From Planctomycetota bacterium (GTDB lineage Bacteria; Planctomycetota; Phycisphaerae; Phycisphaerales; UBA1924), in assembly GCA_018242625.1 (NCBI GenBank), contig JAFEBO010000003.1:186001-250000 (forward strand): DNA of 64,000 nucleotides, in the 5' to 3' direction. Both the position numbers and the translations under genes were made by a program. The notes under the pieces were generated by a model. The model saw only the letters and a list, made by a program, of their open reading frames with translations. It was not told the origin of the DNA and ran no database searches. Shown piece after piece: positions 1-8,223 of this stretch; positions within the stretch are counted from its first letter, which is position 1; every line of letters begins with the position of its first letter.

Positions 1-1
1 T

Positions 2-613
2 GTCACAGGCAACGCCGCACAGTTCCGAGCAACCAACTGCATTTTCTGGAACAACCGCAGCCGGGGAGGAGACGCGGATGCGGTTGTCGTGAACTCCAGT
101 CCGGCACCACAGTTTGATTTCTGCCTCGTGCAGAACTGGGGGGCGCTGTCCGTGCCCGCCACGGGTTTTCAGTCGTTCACTGGCGATCCAAAGTTTGTCT
201 CCCTCACAGGCCCGGACGGCCTCACGGGCACAATTGATGATGACTATCGGCTCGCATCCGGTTCTCCGGCGATCGATCGTGGAACAAACCTGGCCATGCC
301 GCTGGCGCTCGACATCTTCGGCCTGCCTCGCTTCCGAAACGATCCGTCGACGGCGGATTTCCTTCCCGGCCCATCACCCGAAATCGACCTTGGCGCATGG
401 GAGTTTGCACCGCCCTGTCCCGCTGACCTGACCGGAGACGGACAAGTGGACGACACCGACTTCGTCCTGTTCGCGGCCGCGTACGACCGGTTACTGTGCA
501 GTGACCCGGACATGCCCGCGGGATGCCCAAGCGATCTCAATGCCGACGCGCTAGTCGACGATATCGATTTCGTTCTCTTCGCGGCAGCGTACAACACGCT
601 CGGCTGCGAATGA
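2..613 (+). CDS. C-terminal part of an exported beta-helix protein with a dockerin-like tail (5' end outside window)
   Basis: The frame is open to the left edge, so the true start lies outside; 203 residues are visible. The first part (ATNCIFWNN, then PAIDRGTN, followed by DIFGLPR) has the look of right-handed parallel beta-helix proteins, where short Asn-rich turns precede a standard 'GSPAIDRG...D..G..R' end section. After about residue 138 the tail carries two EF-hand-like loops, DLTGDGQVDDTDF and DLNADALVDDIDF, each followed by VLFAAAY. This is a duplicated dockerin type I-like arrangement, common at the C-termini of exported Phycisphaerae proteins. It probably binds calcium and may anchor or sort the protein; that is inference. 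It ends at a TGA 15 bases before the convergent accC stop. Confidence 0.75.
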   Translation, partial: VTGNAAQFRATNCIFWNNRSRGGDADAVVVNSSPAPQFDFCLVQNWGALSVPATGFQSFTGDPKFVSLTGPDGLTGTIDDDYRLASGSPAIDRGTNLAMPLALDIFGLPRFRNDPSTADFLPGPSPEIDLGAWEFAPPCPADLTGDGQVDDTDFVLFAAAYDRLLCSDPDMPAGCPSDLNADALVDDIDFVLFAAAYNTLGCE

Positions 614-628
614 CGCGATGCCGCCCGA

Positions 629-1969
629 TTACTTGAGCAGCCGCTCGAGATAGTGGATATCGACGCCGCCCTTGCGGAAGTCGGTGTTCTCGACCAGCCG
701 CTGGTGGAGCGGTATCGTCGTCTTGATCGGCCCGACGTTGAACTCGCGAAGAGCGCGGGCGGCCCGGTCGAGCGCCTTCTCCCGAGACTCGGCGTGAACG
801 ATCAGCTTCGCAACCATGCTGTCATAATTGGGCGGCACGACATATCCGCTGACGACGTGCGTATCCATCCGCACACCGGGTCCGCCCGGGGGCTCCCATG
901 TGGCGATCTTCCCGGCGCTCGGGCGGAATCCCTGCGCGGGGTCCTCGGCGCAGATACGGCACTCGATGGCGTGACCATTGATCTTGACGTCGCTCTGCTT
1001 GAAGGGAATCTTCTCCCCGGCGGCGATCATGATCGACATCTTCACAATGTCGACTCCGGTGATCAGCTCGGTCACCGGGTGCTCGACCTGTACGCGGGTG
1101 TTGACTTCCAGCATGTAGAAGTCGCCCTTTTCGTCGAGCAGGAACTCGCACGTGGCGGCGCCGGCGTATTTGACGCTCTTGATCATCTTTGCCGCGGCTT
1201 CCGCGACCTTCTGCAGCTTGGCGCGGTCGATATTGGGGGCCGGGGCCTCTTCGATCACCTTCTGATGCCGGCGCTGCAGCGAGCAATCACGCTCCCAGAG
1301 GTACACGGCGTTCCCGTGCTTGTCGCCGAGCATCTGGATCTCGACGTGGCGTGCACGCTCGAGATACTTCTCGATGAAGACCGCGCCGTTGCCGAACGCC
1401 GCCGCCGCCTCCTGGCTGGCCACGCGGAGCATCGAACGGAGCGAGACTTCGTTGTGGCAGACTTTCATGCCGCGTCCGCCGCCGCCCGCCGACGCCTTGA
1501 TGATCACCGGGAAGCCGATCTCGTTGGCGATGCGGACTGCTTCTTCTTCATCCTCGATTGCGTCGGGTGAACCCGGGAAGACGGGTACGCCGTTGGCCTT
1601 CGCCGTCTTTTTGCAGTCGACCTTGTCGCCGAGAGCCTGCATCGCCTCCGGGCTGGGTCCGATGAACTCGATCTTGCAGTCCCGACACGCCTGGCTGAAG
1701 TCGGGGCGTTCCGAGAGAAAGCCGTAACCGGGGTGGATGGCGTCCACATCGGCGACTTCCGCCGCACTCAAAATGCGCGAGATGTTGAGGTAGCTCTCTT
1801 TAGCCGGTCCTGGGCCGATGCAGATCGCGCGATCCGCAAGCCTCAGGTAGGGGGCATCCTTGTCGGCGGTGGAGTAGACGCAGACCGTCTCCACGCCCAT
1901 CTCCCGGCAAGCCCGCATGATGCGGAGAGCGATCTCGCCACGATTCGCAATAAGAACTCGTTTGAACAT
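629..1969 (-). CDS. accC: Biotin carboxylase subunit of acetyl-CoA carboxylase
   Basis: 446 residues, close to the E. coli protein (449). It carboxylates the biotin on BCCP using ATP and bicarbonate, the first step of malonyl-CoA formation for fatty acid synthesis. The N-terminal biotin carboxylase domain opens with KRVLIANRGEIA. The ATP-grasp glycine-rich loop GGGGRGMK is at about residues 162-169, and the catalytic stretch EVNTRVQVEHPVTE is near residues 290-303. The C-terminal domain follows (RICAEDP...FRPSAGKI). It lies 85 bases downstream of accB on the same strand, and the two are almost certainly co-transcribed with the peptidase gene upstream. Cytoplasmic. No missing catalytic element was seen. 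Confidence 0.97.
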   Translation of the reverse strand: MFKRVLIANRGEIALRIMRACREMGVETVCVYSTADKDAPYLRLADRAICIGPGPAKESYLNISRILSAAEVADVDAIHPGYGFLSERPDFSQACRDCKIEFIGPSPEAMQALGDKVDCKKTAKANGVPVFPGSPDAIEDEEEAVRIANEIGFPVIIKASAGGGGRGMKVCHNEVSLRSMLRVASQEAAAAFGNGAVFIEKYLERARHVEIQMLGDKHGNAVYLWERDCSLQRRHQKVIEEAPAPNIDRAKLQKVAEAAAKMIKSVKYAGAATCEFLLDEKGDFYMLEVNTRVQVEHPVTELITGVDIVKMSIMIAAGEKIPFKQSDVKINGHAIECRICAEDPAQGFRPSAGKIATWEPPGGPGVRMDTHVVSGYVVPPNYDSMVAKLIVHAESREKALDRAARALREFNVGPIKTTIPLHQRLVENTDFRKGGVDIHYLERLLK

Positions 1970-2054
1970 GCGGTTGCTGCGGACGATTCAATCTGGGCGA
2001 ACGGGTCCGAGGATGGGTCCGGCGCCCAGCGCCCGGCGCCTCGTGCCTTCTCTA

Positions 2055-2543
2055 TTACGCCGGCCTCACAAGGAAGAGCTTCTGGCCAAACTCGACCGCT
2101 TCGCCGCTCTTGACCAGCACTCGCTCGATCGTTCCCGGCTTCTCCGCCTTGATTTCGTTGAAAACCTTCATCGCCTCGATCAGGCAGACCACCGTGCTTG
2201 GAGTGATCTTGGCGCCCGCGGTGACAAACGGTGCCGAATCCGGGTTGGCCGCGGAATAGAACGTTCCCACCATCGGCGACTCGATAGCCACCAGCCCCGC
2301 ATCACTCCCACCCCCCCCACCACCTCCGCCGCCGGCCGCCGGCGCCGCAGCAGGAGAGGAAGCAGGCGCCGGTGCAGGCGCACCGGCGGGCGCGCTCGGC
2401 GCCGCGTACATCATCGGCTGGGCAACGGGGGCATGCCCCCGGCGGATTGTGACCGTTTCCTTCTCGTCCTGCAGGTCGATCTCGGTCAGGTCGTTGTCGA
2501 CCATGAGTTTGACGAGATCCTTGAGTTTGTTTGCATCGATCAT
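2055..2543 (-). CDS. accB: Biotin carboxyl carrier protein of acetyl-CoA carboxylase
   Basis: 162 residues, the usual BCCP size. The N-terminal 35 residues form the interaction domain (LKDLVKLMVDNDLTEIDL). Residues 38-80 are a Pro/Ala/Gly-rich linker ending in nine consecutive glycines, and residues 83-162 form the biotinyl domain. The biotinylation motif is EAMKVFNEI with the acceptor lysine at residue 126; the AMK core is intact, with V where E. coli has M. The thumb-like stretch after GTFYSAANPDS fits AccB rather than other biotinyl domains. It sits between the M24 peptidase (36 bases upstream) and accC (downstream), a classic operon order. In many bacteria efp lies between the peptidase and accB; here it is absent. 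Confidence 0.97.
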   Translation of the reverse strand: MIDANKLKDLVKLMVDNDLTEIDLQDEKETVTIRRGHAPVAQPMMYAAPSAPAGAPAPAPASSPAAAPAAGGGGGGGGGSDAGLVAIESPMVGTFYSAANPDSAPFVTAGAKITPSTVVCLIEAMKVFNEIKAEKPGTIERVLVKSGEAVEFGQKLFLVRPA

Positions 2544-2579
2544 GGCTGTTCCCGTGCCCCTCGTGCGGGGGTCTGGATC

Positions 2580-3764
2580 CTATCGGAGCGTCGCCCACTC
2601 CAGAGTCATCGGAAGGGTGCACAGATTCTGTGCTCCCTCCGGGGTTATCACGTAGTCGTTCTCCAGCCTCACCCCTCCAACGCCCGGCAGGTAAATCCCG
2701 GGCTCGATCGTCACCACATGCCCCGGCTCAAGCCTTGTCCCGGTCAACATGTGCGAAAGACGGGGCTCTTCGTGGGTCTGCAGGCCTATCCCATGCCCGA
2801 GTCCGTGGCCGAAGCGGTCACCATAGCCCGCGGCCGCGATGTGCTCCCGGGCGATGCGATCGATTTCCGATGTGCTCTTTCCAGGAGCGAGAGCGGCCGC
2901 TGCTTTCTGATGCGCATCCAGCACGATCGCATAGATCTCGGCAATCTGCCGCGGCCACTTCCCGAGCGAAAAAGTCCGGGTCATGTCGCTGTGGTACCCA
3001 TCCCAGATCGCGCCCCAGTCGATGAGCACCGGCTGATTCGCCGCCAGCTTTGTCGTACCCGGTCGGTAGTGGGCCATGCTGCCGTTAGCACGGGCGGCGA
3101 TGATCGTGTCAAAGCTGGGCTTGCTGGAGCCCCGCCCTTTCATCTCCGATTCCAGCCTCGCAGCCACCTCAAGTTCGGTCAGCCCCGGCTCGAGAGTCGG
3201 CAACACCGCCTTGAGCGACTCCTCCTGGATCTTGACCGCCTTCTTGATCAGGGCGACCTCGGCCGCGTCCTTCACGGCCCTCATTTTCATGATGAGGCCC
3301 AGGGTCGCCGCCACACGCTTGGTCCCGATCTTTTTGGCGAGCGAATCCCGCTCGGCGACAGTCATCGCCTCGGCCTGGATACCCACGCGCTCGACACCCT
3401 CTCCGGACAGAAGCTCGGCGATCGCCTCGCCCATGGTCCGGTTTCGAATGACGATCTCGCAGAGCGGGGCGAACCGAAGCAGTTCTTCCTCGTACCGGAA
3501 GTCGCTGACAAGCACCGGGCGCCCGGGCCCGAGGACCAGGTAGCTGTCACCACCCAGAAAGCCGGTGAGATAGCCCACGTCGAGCGGGTTAGTCACGAGC
3601 AGGTGCGAAAGCTCCTGCCCTCCCATCGCCTCACGCACGCGCCGGATTCGCGCGCGGTAAACAGCGACTTCGCCGCCCTCGGCCGCATCCGCGGTCGGCT
3701 CCCGTTTTGCGGGTTCTTTCTTGCTTCCCTTGCCCGCCTGGGCCTTGGCACTCATCGTCGACAT
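2580..3764 (-). CDS. M24 family Xaa-Pro aminopeptidase / proline dipeptidase
   Basis: 394 residues from the chosen ATG; a second ATG is at 3755. A longer frame back to 3920 would add an unlikely Cys/Arg-rich leader overlapping the divergent gene. Residues 1-30 are Lys-rich (AKAQAGKGSKKEPAKRE), then comes a creatinase-like N-terminal domain (REAMGGQELSHLLVTNPLDVGYLTGF) and a pita-bread metallopeptidase domain. The metal ligands are visible: D in DWGAIWDGYHSDMTRTF (two Asp), H in GHGLGHGIGLQTHE, E in VTIEPGIYLP and E in VRLENDYV. It cleaves the residue N-terminal to proline in peptidases of this family; whether it acts on dipeptides or longer peptides cannot be told. First gene of the accBC operon. 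A TATCAT hexamer lies 9 bases before the start. Confidence 0.9.
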   Translation of the reverse strand: MSTMSAKAQAGKGSKKEPAKREPTADAAEGGEVAVYRARIRRVREAMGGQELSHLLVTNPLDVGYLTGFLGGDSYLVLGPGRPVLVSDFRYEEELLRFAPLCEIVIRNRTMGEAIAELLSGEGVERVGIQAEAMTVAERDSLAKKIGTKRVAATLGLIMKMRAVKDAAEVALIKKAVKIQEESLKAVLPTLEPGLTELEVAARLESEMKGRGSSKPSFDTIIAARANGSMAHYRPGTTKLAANQPVLIDWGAIWDGYHSDMTRTFSLGKWPRQIAEIYAIVLDAHQKAAAALAPGKSTSEIDRIAREHIAAAGYGDRFGHGLGHGIGLQTHEEPRLSHMLTGTRLEPGHVVTIEPGIYLPGVGGVRLENDYVITPEGAQNLCTLPMTLEWATLR

Positions 3765-3773
3765 AACGCTCCG

Positions 3774-3779
3774 ATGATA
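3774..3779 (-). promoter_or_regulatory. -10-like hexamer TATCAT before the M24 peptidase
   Basis: Read on the minus strand, TATCAT ends 9 bases before the ATG at 3764, so transcription would begin at or close to the start codon. One of a recurring set in this window. Confidence 0.35.
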
Positions 3780-3946
3780 CTCTTTGCAGGGCAGGCCCGC
3801 ACGCCCGATGCCGCGGATGCAACCCGCGGCCGAATACCACGAACAAGAACACGGCAATTTCCCGTAGGATGGTGCCCCGCGGCTCATCCCGCGGAAATCC
3901 GGCCGGGCGCAATGCTGCACCCGCCGCCGAACGGTTCCGGCAACTC

Positions 3947-4993
3947 ATGGAACAGCGCATGCCTCATACCGAAATGACCCCCGACCAGATCAAGCAGGCC
4001 TGCGAGCAGTTCCGCTCGACATTCACGACACTCCGATCCGAAATAGGCAAAGTCGTCGTTGGCCATGCCGAGGTGGTCGAGGCGGTGCTGATCTCGCTCT
4101 TTGCGGGGGGAAACGTCCTGCTCGAGGGCGTGCCGGGGCTGGGCAAGACCTTGCTCGTCCGGTCGCTGGCGCGAACGCTGAGTTTGCCGTTCAGCCGCAT
4201 CCAGTTCACTCCGGACCTCATGCCGGCCGACGTCATCGGCACGAATGTCGTCATGGAGGATCCGGCGACGGGCCGACGCAAGTTTGAATTCCAGAAGGGA
4301 CCGATCTTCGCCCAGGTCGTGCTGGCCGACGAGATCAACCGCGCCACCCCCAAGACCCAGTCGGCCCTGCTCGAAGCGATGCAGGAACGCAGCGTGACCG
4401 TTGCGGGCGTTTCCTACAAGCTCGAAAAACCGTTCCTGGTGCTCGCAACCCAGAACCCCATCGAGCAGGAGGGAACCTATCCGCTGCCCGAAGCGCAGCT
4501 CGACCGCTTTATCTTCAAGATCGTTGTCGGTTACAGCAAGCTCGAGGACCTCATCACGATTCTCGATCGCACCACAGGACAGGAAAACCCCGATGCCCAG
4601 CCGGTTCTTGACGGCGCGGGCATTCTGAAAGGTCAGGACCTCGTCCGCGGCGTCGTCGTCGCGCCACACGTCAAGGAATACGTCGCCCGGCTTGTGCTCG
4701 CCACACATCCCGGAACACCCACCGCCGCCGGGGGTGCTGACGGACCCACCAACAAGTACATCCGCTGCGGCGCATCGCCCCGCGCGGCGCAGGCGCTTCT
4801 GCTCGGCGCCAAGGTAAAAGCTCTCATCGACGGCCGATTCCATGCGAGCTACGCGGATGTGAAGTCCGTCGCGGATCTCTCGCTGCGCCATCGGCTCCTG
4901 CTCAACTTCGAAGCCGAAGCGGACAAGATCGATCCGGATTCGATCGTGCGGCAGATCCTGGAACTGACACCAACCGGTCCGGAAAAGAAGTAA
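3947..4993 (+). CDS. MoxR family AAA+ ATPase
   Basis: 348 residues from the ATG at 3947. Alternatives are ATG 3959 and ATG 3869; none has a convincing Shine-Dalgarno, and a TAGGAT hexamer at 3864-3869 could be the -10 element. Walker A is GVPGLGKT at about residues 61-68. Walker B and the MoxR signature are VLADEINRATPKTQSALLEAMQE, and the sensor region is LATQNPIEQEGTYPLPEAQLDRF. The C-terminal lid domain contains a MoxR-typical RCGASPRAAQAL. MoxR ATPases act as chaperone-like remodelers of VWA-domain partners. The next two genes encode a DUF58 protein and a VWA protein, the standard partners, which supports the assignment. Cytoplasmic. Confidence 0.93.
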   Translation: MEQRMPHTEMTPDQIKQACEQFRSTFTTLRSEIGKVVVGHAEVVEAVLISLFAGGNVLLEGVPGLGKTLLVRSLARTLSLPFSRIQFTPDLMPADVIGTNVVMEDPATGRRKFEFQKGPIFAQVVLADEINRATPKTQSALLEAMQERSVTVAGVSYKLEKPFLVLATQNPIEQEGTYPLPEAQLDRFIFKIVVGYSKLEDLITILDRTTGQENPDAQPVLDGAGILKGQDLVRGVVVAPHVKEYVARLVLATHPGTPTAAGGADGPTNKYIRCGASPRAAQALLLGAKVKALIDGRFHASYADVKSVADLSLRHRLLLNFEAEADKIDPDSIVRQILELTPTGPEKK

Positions 4994-5071
4994 GCAGGCC
5001 GGGCAAGCAAGGCCCGCTCCCAAACACCCTGCGCGCGACGGCTTTTCCGCTTCAATGCTAACTCGGTTCCG

Positions 5072-6037
5072 ATGCTCCGCACCCCCTCCATCTCCCGCCC
5101 GCAAAGACTCGAGGACCTCCTCAGCACCTCGCTCATCGCCCGCCTCGACCCGCTCGATCTTGCTTCCCGACGCGTCTTCTTCGGAAAACTCAAGGGCGAG
5201 CGCCGCTCCAAAAAGCGCGGCCATTCCGTCGAGTTCGCCGATCACCGCCCCTACGTGAGCGGCGACGACCTGCGCCACATCGACTGGAACATCTTCGGCC
5301 GGCTCGACAAGCTCTTTCTCAAGCTCTTCCTCGAAGAAGAAGACCTTTCGCTCCACGTCGTGCTCGATGCTTCTGCCTCCACGGACTGCGGGGAGCCCAA
5401 CAAGTTCTTCTTCATGCAGCGCTGCGCCATGGCGCTCGGCTACGTCGGGCTGGTCAATCTCAACCGGGTTGCCGCGACCGTCATGGGGGGCACGCCGTAT
5501 CCCGCGCCGGAAGCGCCCGCAGGCCCGGCCCCCGCGGACGCGGGCCCCATCAAAACGCTCCGGGACCTGCGCGGGCGCCGGCGCGTTCATGACCTTGCCC
5601 GATTCCTCTGTTCGATCGCTCCGGGCGGAACCCTTTCGTTCCGCAAGGCCGCCGAACGCCTAGCACTCTCCCGCCGCGGCAAAGGCGTGATGGTCATTTT
5701 CTCTGATTTCTTCTTCAAGGACGGCTACGACGACGGCCTCCGCCTTCTCAGCGGCCACGGGTACGACCTCATCCTCATCCAGGTGCTCAGCCCGCAGGAA
5801 GTGGACCCTTCCATCACCGGTGACCTGCGGCTGAAGGACGTCGAAGATGCGGAGACGGCCGAAGTCACGATCAGCGCGCCCCTGCTGAAGCGTTACAAGG
5901 CCAATCTCGCGGCGTACAACCAGCGCCTTCGCGAGTTCGCGCTGCGCCGTGACATGGCCGTCCTGACCGTCAAGAGCGACTCGCCGGTGGACGTCCTTGT
6001 TGCCGACCAGCTCAGACGCGTCGGAGTGCTCAAGTGA
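5072..6037 (+). CDS. DUF58 domain-containing protein
   Basis: 321 residues. The N-terminal third has the DUF58 hallmark GHSVEFADHRPYVSGDDLRHIDWN, and the rest is a VWA-like fold with a DxSxS-type MIDAS motif (LDASAS, about residues 98-103). The segment GKGVMVIFSDFFF corresponds to a later VWA strand. No signal peptide or membrane segment was seen, unlike many longer DUF58 proteins. DUF58 proteins accompany MoxR ATPases almost universally; their biochemical role is not established. Its stop overlaps the GTG start of the next gene (GTGA at 6034), so the two are translationally coupled. Confidence 0.9.
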   Translation: MLRTPSISRPQRLEDLLSTSLIARLDPLDLASRRVFFGKLKGERRSKKRGHSVEFADHRPYVSGDDLRHIDWNIFGRLDKLFLKLFLEEEDLSLHVVLDASASTDCGEPNKFFFMQRCAMALGYVGLVNLNRVAATVMGGTPYPAPEAPAGPAPADAGPIKTLRDLRGRRRVHDLARFLCSIAPGGTLSFRKAAERLALSRRGKGVMVIFSDFFFKDGYDDGLRLLSGHGYDLILIQVLSPQEVDPSITGDLRLKDVEDAETAEVTISAPLLKRYKANLAAYNQRLREFALRRDMAVLTVKSDSPVDVLVADQLRRVGVLK

Positions 6038-8187
6038 GCTCGCTCCCCGTGGGATTTCTTTCCTGGCAGCTCGCCGCCATCGCGGCCTCGGTCGTCATCC
6101 CCACGCTCATCCTTCTCTACCTGCTCAAGCTGCGCCGGCGGAATCTTGAAATCTCGACCACAATCCTGTGGAAAAAGGCGGTGCAGGACCTGCACGCGAA
6201 TGCGCCGCTCCAGAAACTGCGGCGCAACATCATGCTGCTCCTGCAGCTCCTCGTGCTCGCCGCCCTTCTCTTCGCGCTCGCCGAACCCGTCCTCAAAAGC
6301 TCCTCTTTCCAGGGCCAGCGGCACATCATCCTCATCGACCGCTCGGCCAGCATGCTCAGTAGCGACGCCGCGAAGCAGGAAGATGTCGTCCGCCTGACAC
6401 AGGCGAAAAAGGAAGCGATCGAACTTGTTGAATCGCTCCGCGAACCCGGACTGATCGCCCGCGCAACCAACAGCGTCGGCGACGAGGCGATGATCATCGC
6501 TTTCGACAATACCGCCGAGGTCCGCCAGGGCTTTACCACCAACAAACAGCAGCTGCGCGACGCCATCAACTCCATCACACAGTCCGACACTCCAACCCGC
6601 CTCGCCGAAGCCATGCGTCTGGCGGCGGCGCAGTCGCCCAAGTTGGGCGGCCAGACTTCCGACTCCCAGCCCGCGCCCGCCGCCGGCCCTCCCGTCACGA
6701 TTCACCTCTTCAGCGACGGCCGAATCCCAGACGCCGACCAGGCCCGGCCCAACCCCAAGGACTCCTTCGTCTTCTACAAAGTCGGCTCGGACAAGTCGCC
6801 CAACCTCGGCATCGTCAATATCCGATCGCAGCGGGCCTACGACGCACCGCAGAAACTGAGCATCTTCGTTGGCATCGAGAGCACCGATTCGATCGCCCGC
6901 ACGGTAGAGGTCGAACTCACGATCGAGGGCGTCGTCGCCGCCATCAAGACAATCACTGTTCCGGCCGCGACGCGCCCCGATGCAGAGGCGACCGATCAGA
7001 CCGGCCGCCTCGCCGGGCTTGTGCCCGCGACGAGCGGTGTCGTATTCAACCTCGAGAAAGAAGAAGCGATACTCGCCGAAGTGCGGCTGCGGCCGCCCCC
7101 GGGATCTCAGGGCGACCTCGACTGCTTCGCGACGGACAACCACGCGTACATCTCTGCGCCTCCCGCCCGCCGCCTGCGCGTGGGCCTGGTTTCATCGGGC
7201 AGTCTGTTTCTCTCCTCCGCCCTTTCCGGTCTCCCGCTCGCCGAACTCAAGATCTTCACGCCCGCGGAGTACAAAGCGATTGTCGACAAGGGGCAAAGCC
7301 CGCCGGTCGACGTGATGATTCTCGACGGCGTGCTGCCGCCCCTTTCCTCCAACGAATCCACCGCCGGCCTTCCGCCCGGCCGCTTTCTCATCATCGGCCA
7401 GGTGCCGGTTCCAAAGCCTTCCGCTGATTCCAAGCCCCCCATCACGGATAAGGGAAAGGGAGGCGCCGCGGCCATCATCGACTGGCAGCGTTCGCACCCC
7501 GCTCTCCGGAACATCACACTCGATTCGGTCTTCATCTCCGAGTCGCGCGATGTCGAAGTGCGATCCGGCTCGACAGCCTCCTCCATCGCCCGCACAGAAA
7601 AGGGGCCGGCGATCATCGAGCTTTCCAGCGGCGCTACCCGCGCACTCATCATCCCCTTTGATGTCAGCGCCACCTCCTGGCCCCTGGATGTGAGCTTTGT
7701 CGTGTTCCTGGCGTCCGCGATCGATTACCTCGGCGGCGACACCCTGCCCGGGCAGAGCCAATCCACGCAAATGGGCGCCGCGATTTCCCAAATACTCCCG
7801 GCGGGCGCTTCCGACATACGTCTGCTGCCTCCGCCCGGAGTTGACGAAGTGCCGGAAACCGCTCTAACACCCCTGCCCGACGGAACGGTGGTCTTCGGCC
7901 CGGTCCGGCGTGCCGGTGTGTACAGGATCACCTGGAAGGGCCCCACCGCCCCCGGCGACCTGCAGGAGAACGGCCGTTCCATCCGGCGCATCCCGGTGAA
8001 TCTTCTCGACGCGCAGGAATCCGATATCGCCGCCGTTCCGCAAGTCGCGCTGGCGAGCCGCGTGGTCGCGTCGTCCGCCGACGGATCGTTCAAGGGTGAT
8101 CGAAAGCTCTGGCAATGGCTTCTCGCGGCCTGCGGGCTGCTGCTCCTGCTGGAGTGGTATGTCTACAACCGCAAAGTTCAGATCTGA
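6034..8187 (+). CDS. BatA-like membrane protein with VWA domain
   Basis: 717 residues, GTG start overlapping the preceding stop. The N-terminus is the aerotolerance (BatA) type: a membrane segment at residues 10-27 (WQLAAIAASVVIPTLILLYLL) followed by LKLRRRNLEISTTILWKKAVQDL, then a second membrane segment (LLLQLLVLAALLFALA). A VWA domain follows with the MIDAS motif DRSASM near residue 101. The protein ends with a membrane helix (WQWLLAACGLLLLLEWYVY) and a short basic tail. Most of it is probably periplasmic between the helices. In BatA-type systems a MoxR ATPase acts on such VWA proteins; here moxR and DUF58 lie immediately upstream. The exact process is unknown. Confidence 0.85.
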   Translation: MSSLPVGFLSWQLAAIAASVVIPTLILLYLLKLRRRNLEISTTILWKKAVQDLHANAPLQKLRRNIMLLLQLLVLAALLFALAEPVLKSSSFQGQRHIILIDRSASMLSSDAAKQEDVVRLTQAKKEAIELVESLREPGLIARATNSVGDEAMIIAFDNTAEVRQGFTTNKQQLRDAINSITQSDTPTRLAEAMRLAAAQSPKLGGQTSDSQPAPAAGPPVTIHLFSDGRIPDADQARPNPKDSFVFYKVGSDKSPNLGIVNIRSQRAYDAPQKLSIFVGIESTDSIARTVEVELTIEGVVAAIKTITVPAATRPDAEATDQTGRLAGLVPATSGVVFNLEKEEAILAEVRLRPPPGSQGDLDCFATDNHAYISAPPARRLRVGLVSSGSLFLSSALSGLPLAELKIFTPAEYKAIVDKGQSPPVDVMILDGVLPPLSSNESTAGLPPGRFLIIGQVPVPKPSADSKPPITDKGKGGAAAIIDWQRSHPALRNITLDSVFISESRDVEVRSGSTASSIARTEKGPAIIELSSGATRALIIPFDVSATSWPLDVSFVVFLASAIDYLGGDTLPGQSQSTQMGAAISQILPAGASDIRLLPPPGVDEVPETALTPLPDGTVVFGPVRRAGVYRITWKGPTAPGDLQENGRSIRRIPVNLLDAQESDIAAVPQVALASRVVASSADGSFKGDRKLWQWLLAACGLLLLLEWYVYNRKVQI

Positions 8188-8223
8188 TCGGGTGGAATCT
8201 GCGGCCGCGCGCATGCTCTTGCG

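Noticed and set aside
1917..3977. 686-codon plus-strand open frame opposite accB and the M24 peptidase
   Set aside because: Arg/Pro/His-rich translation typical of antisense reading; sense genes are unambiguous.
3884..5590. 568-codon minus-strand open frame opposite the MoxR and DUF58 genes
   Set aside because: It is a GC-bias shadow; the sense frames have clear Walker and DUF58 motifs, and the antisense protein has no recognisable family.
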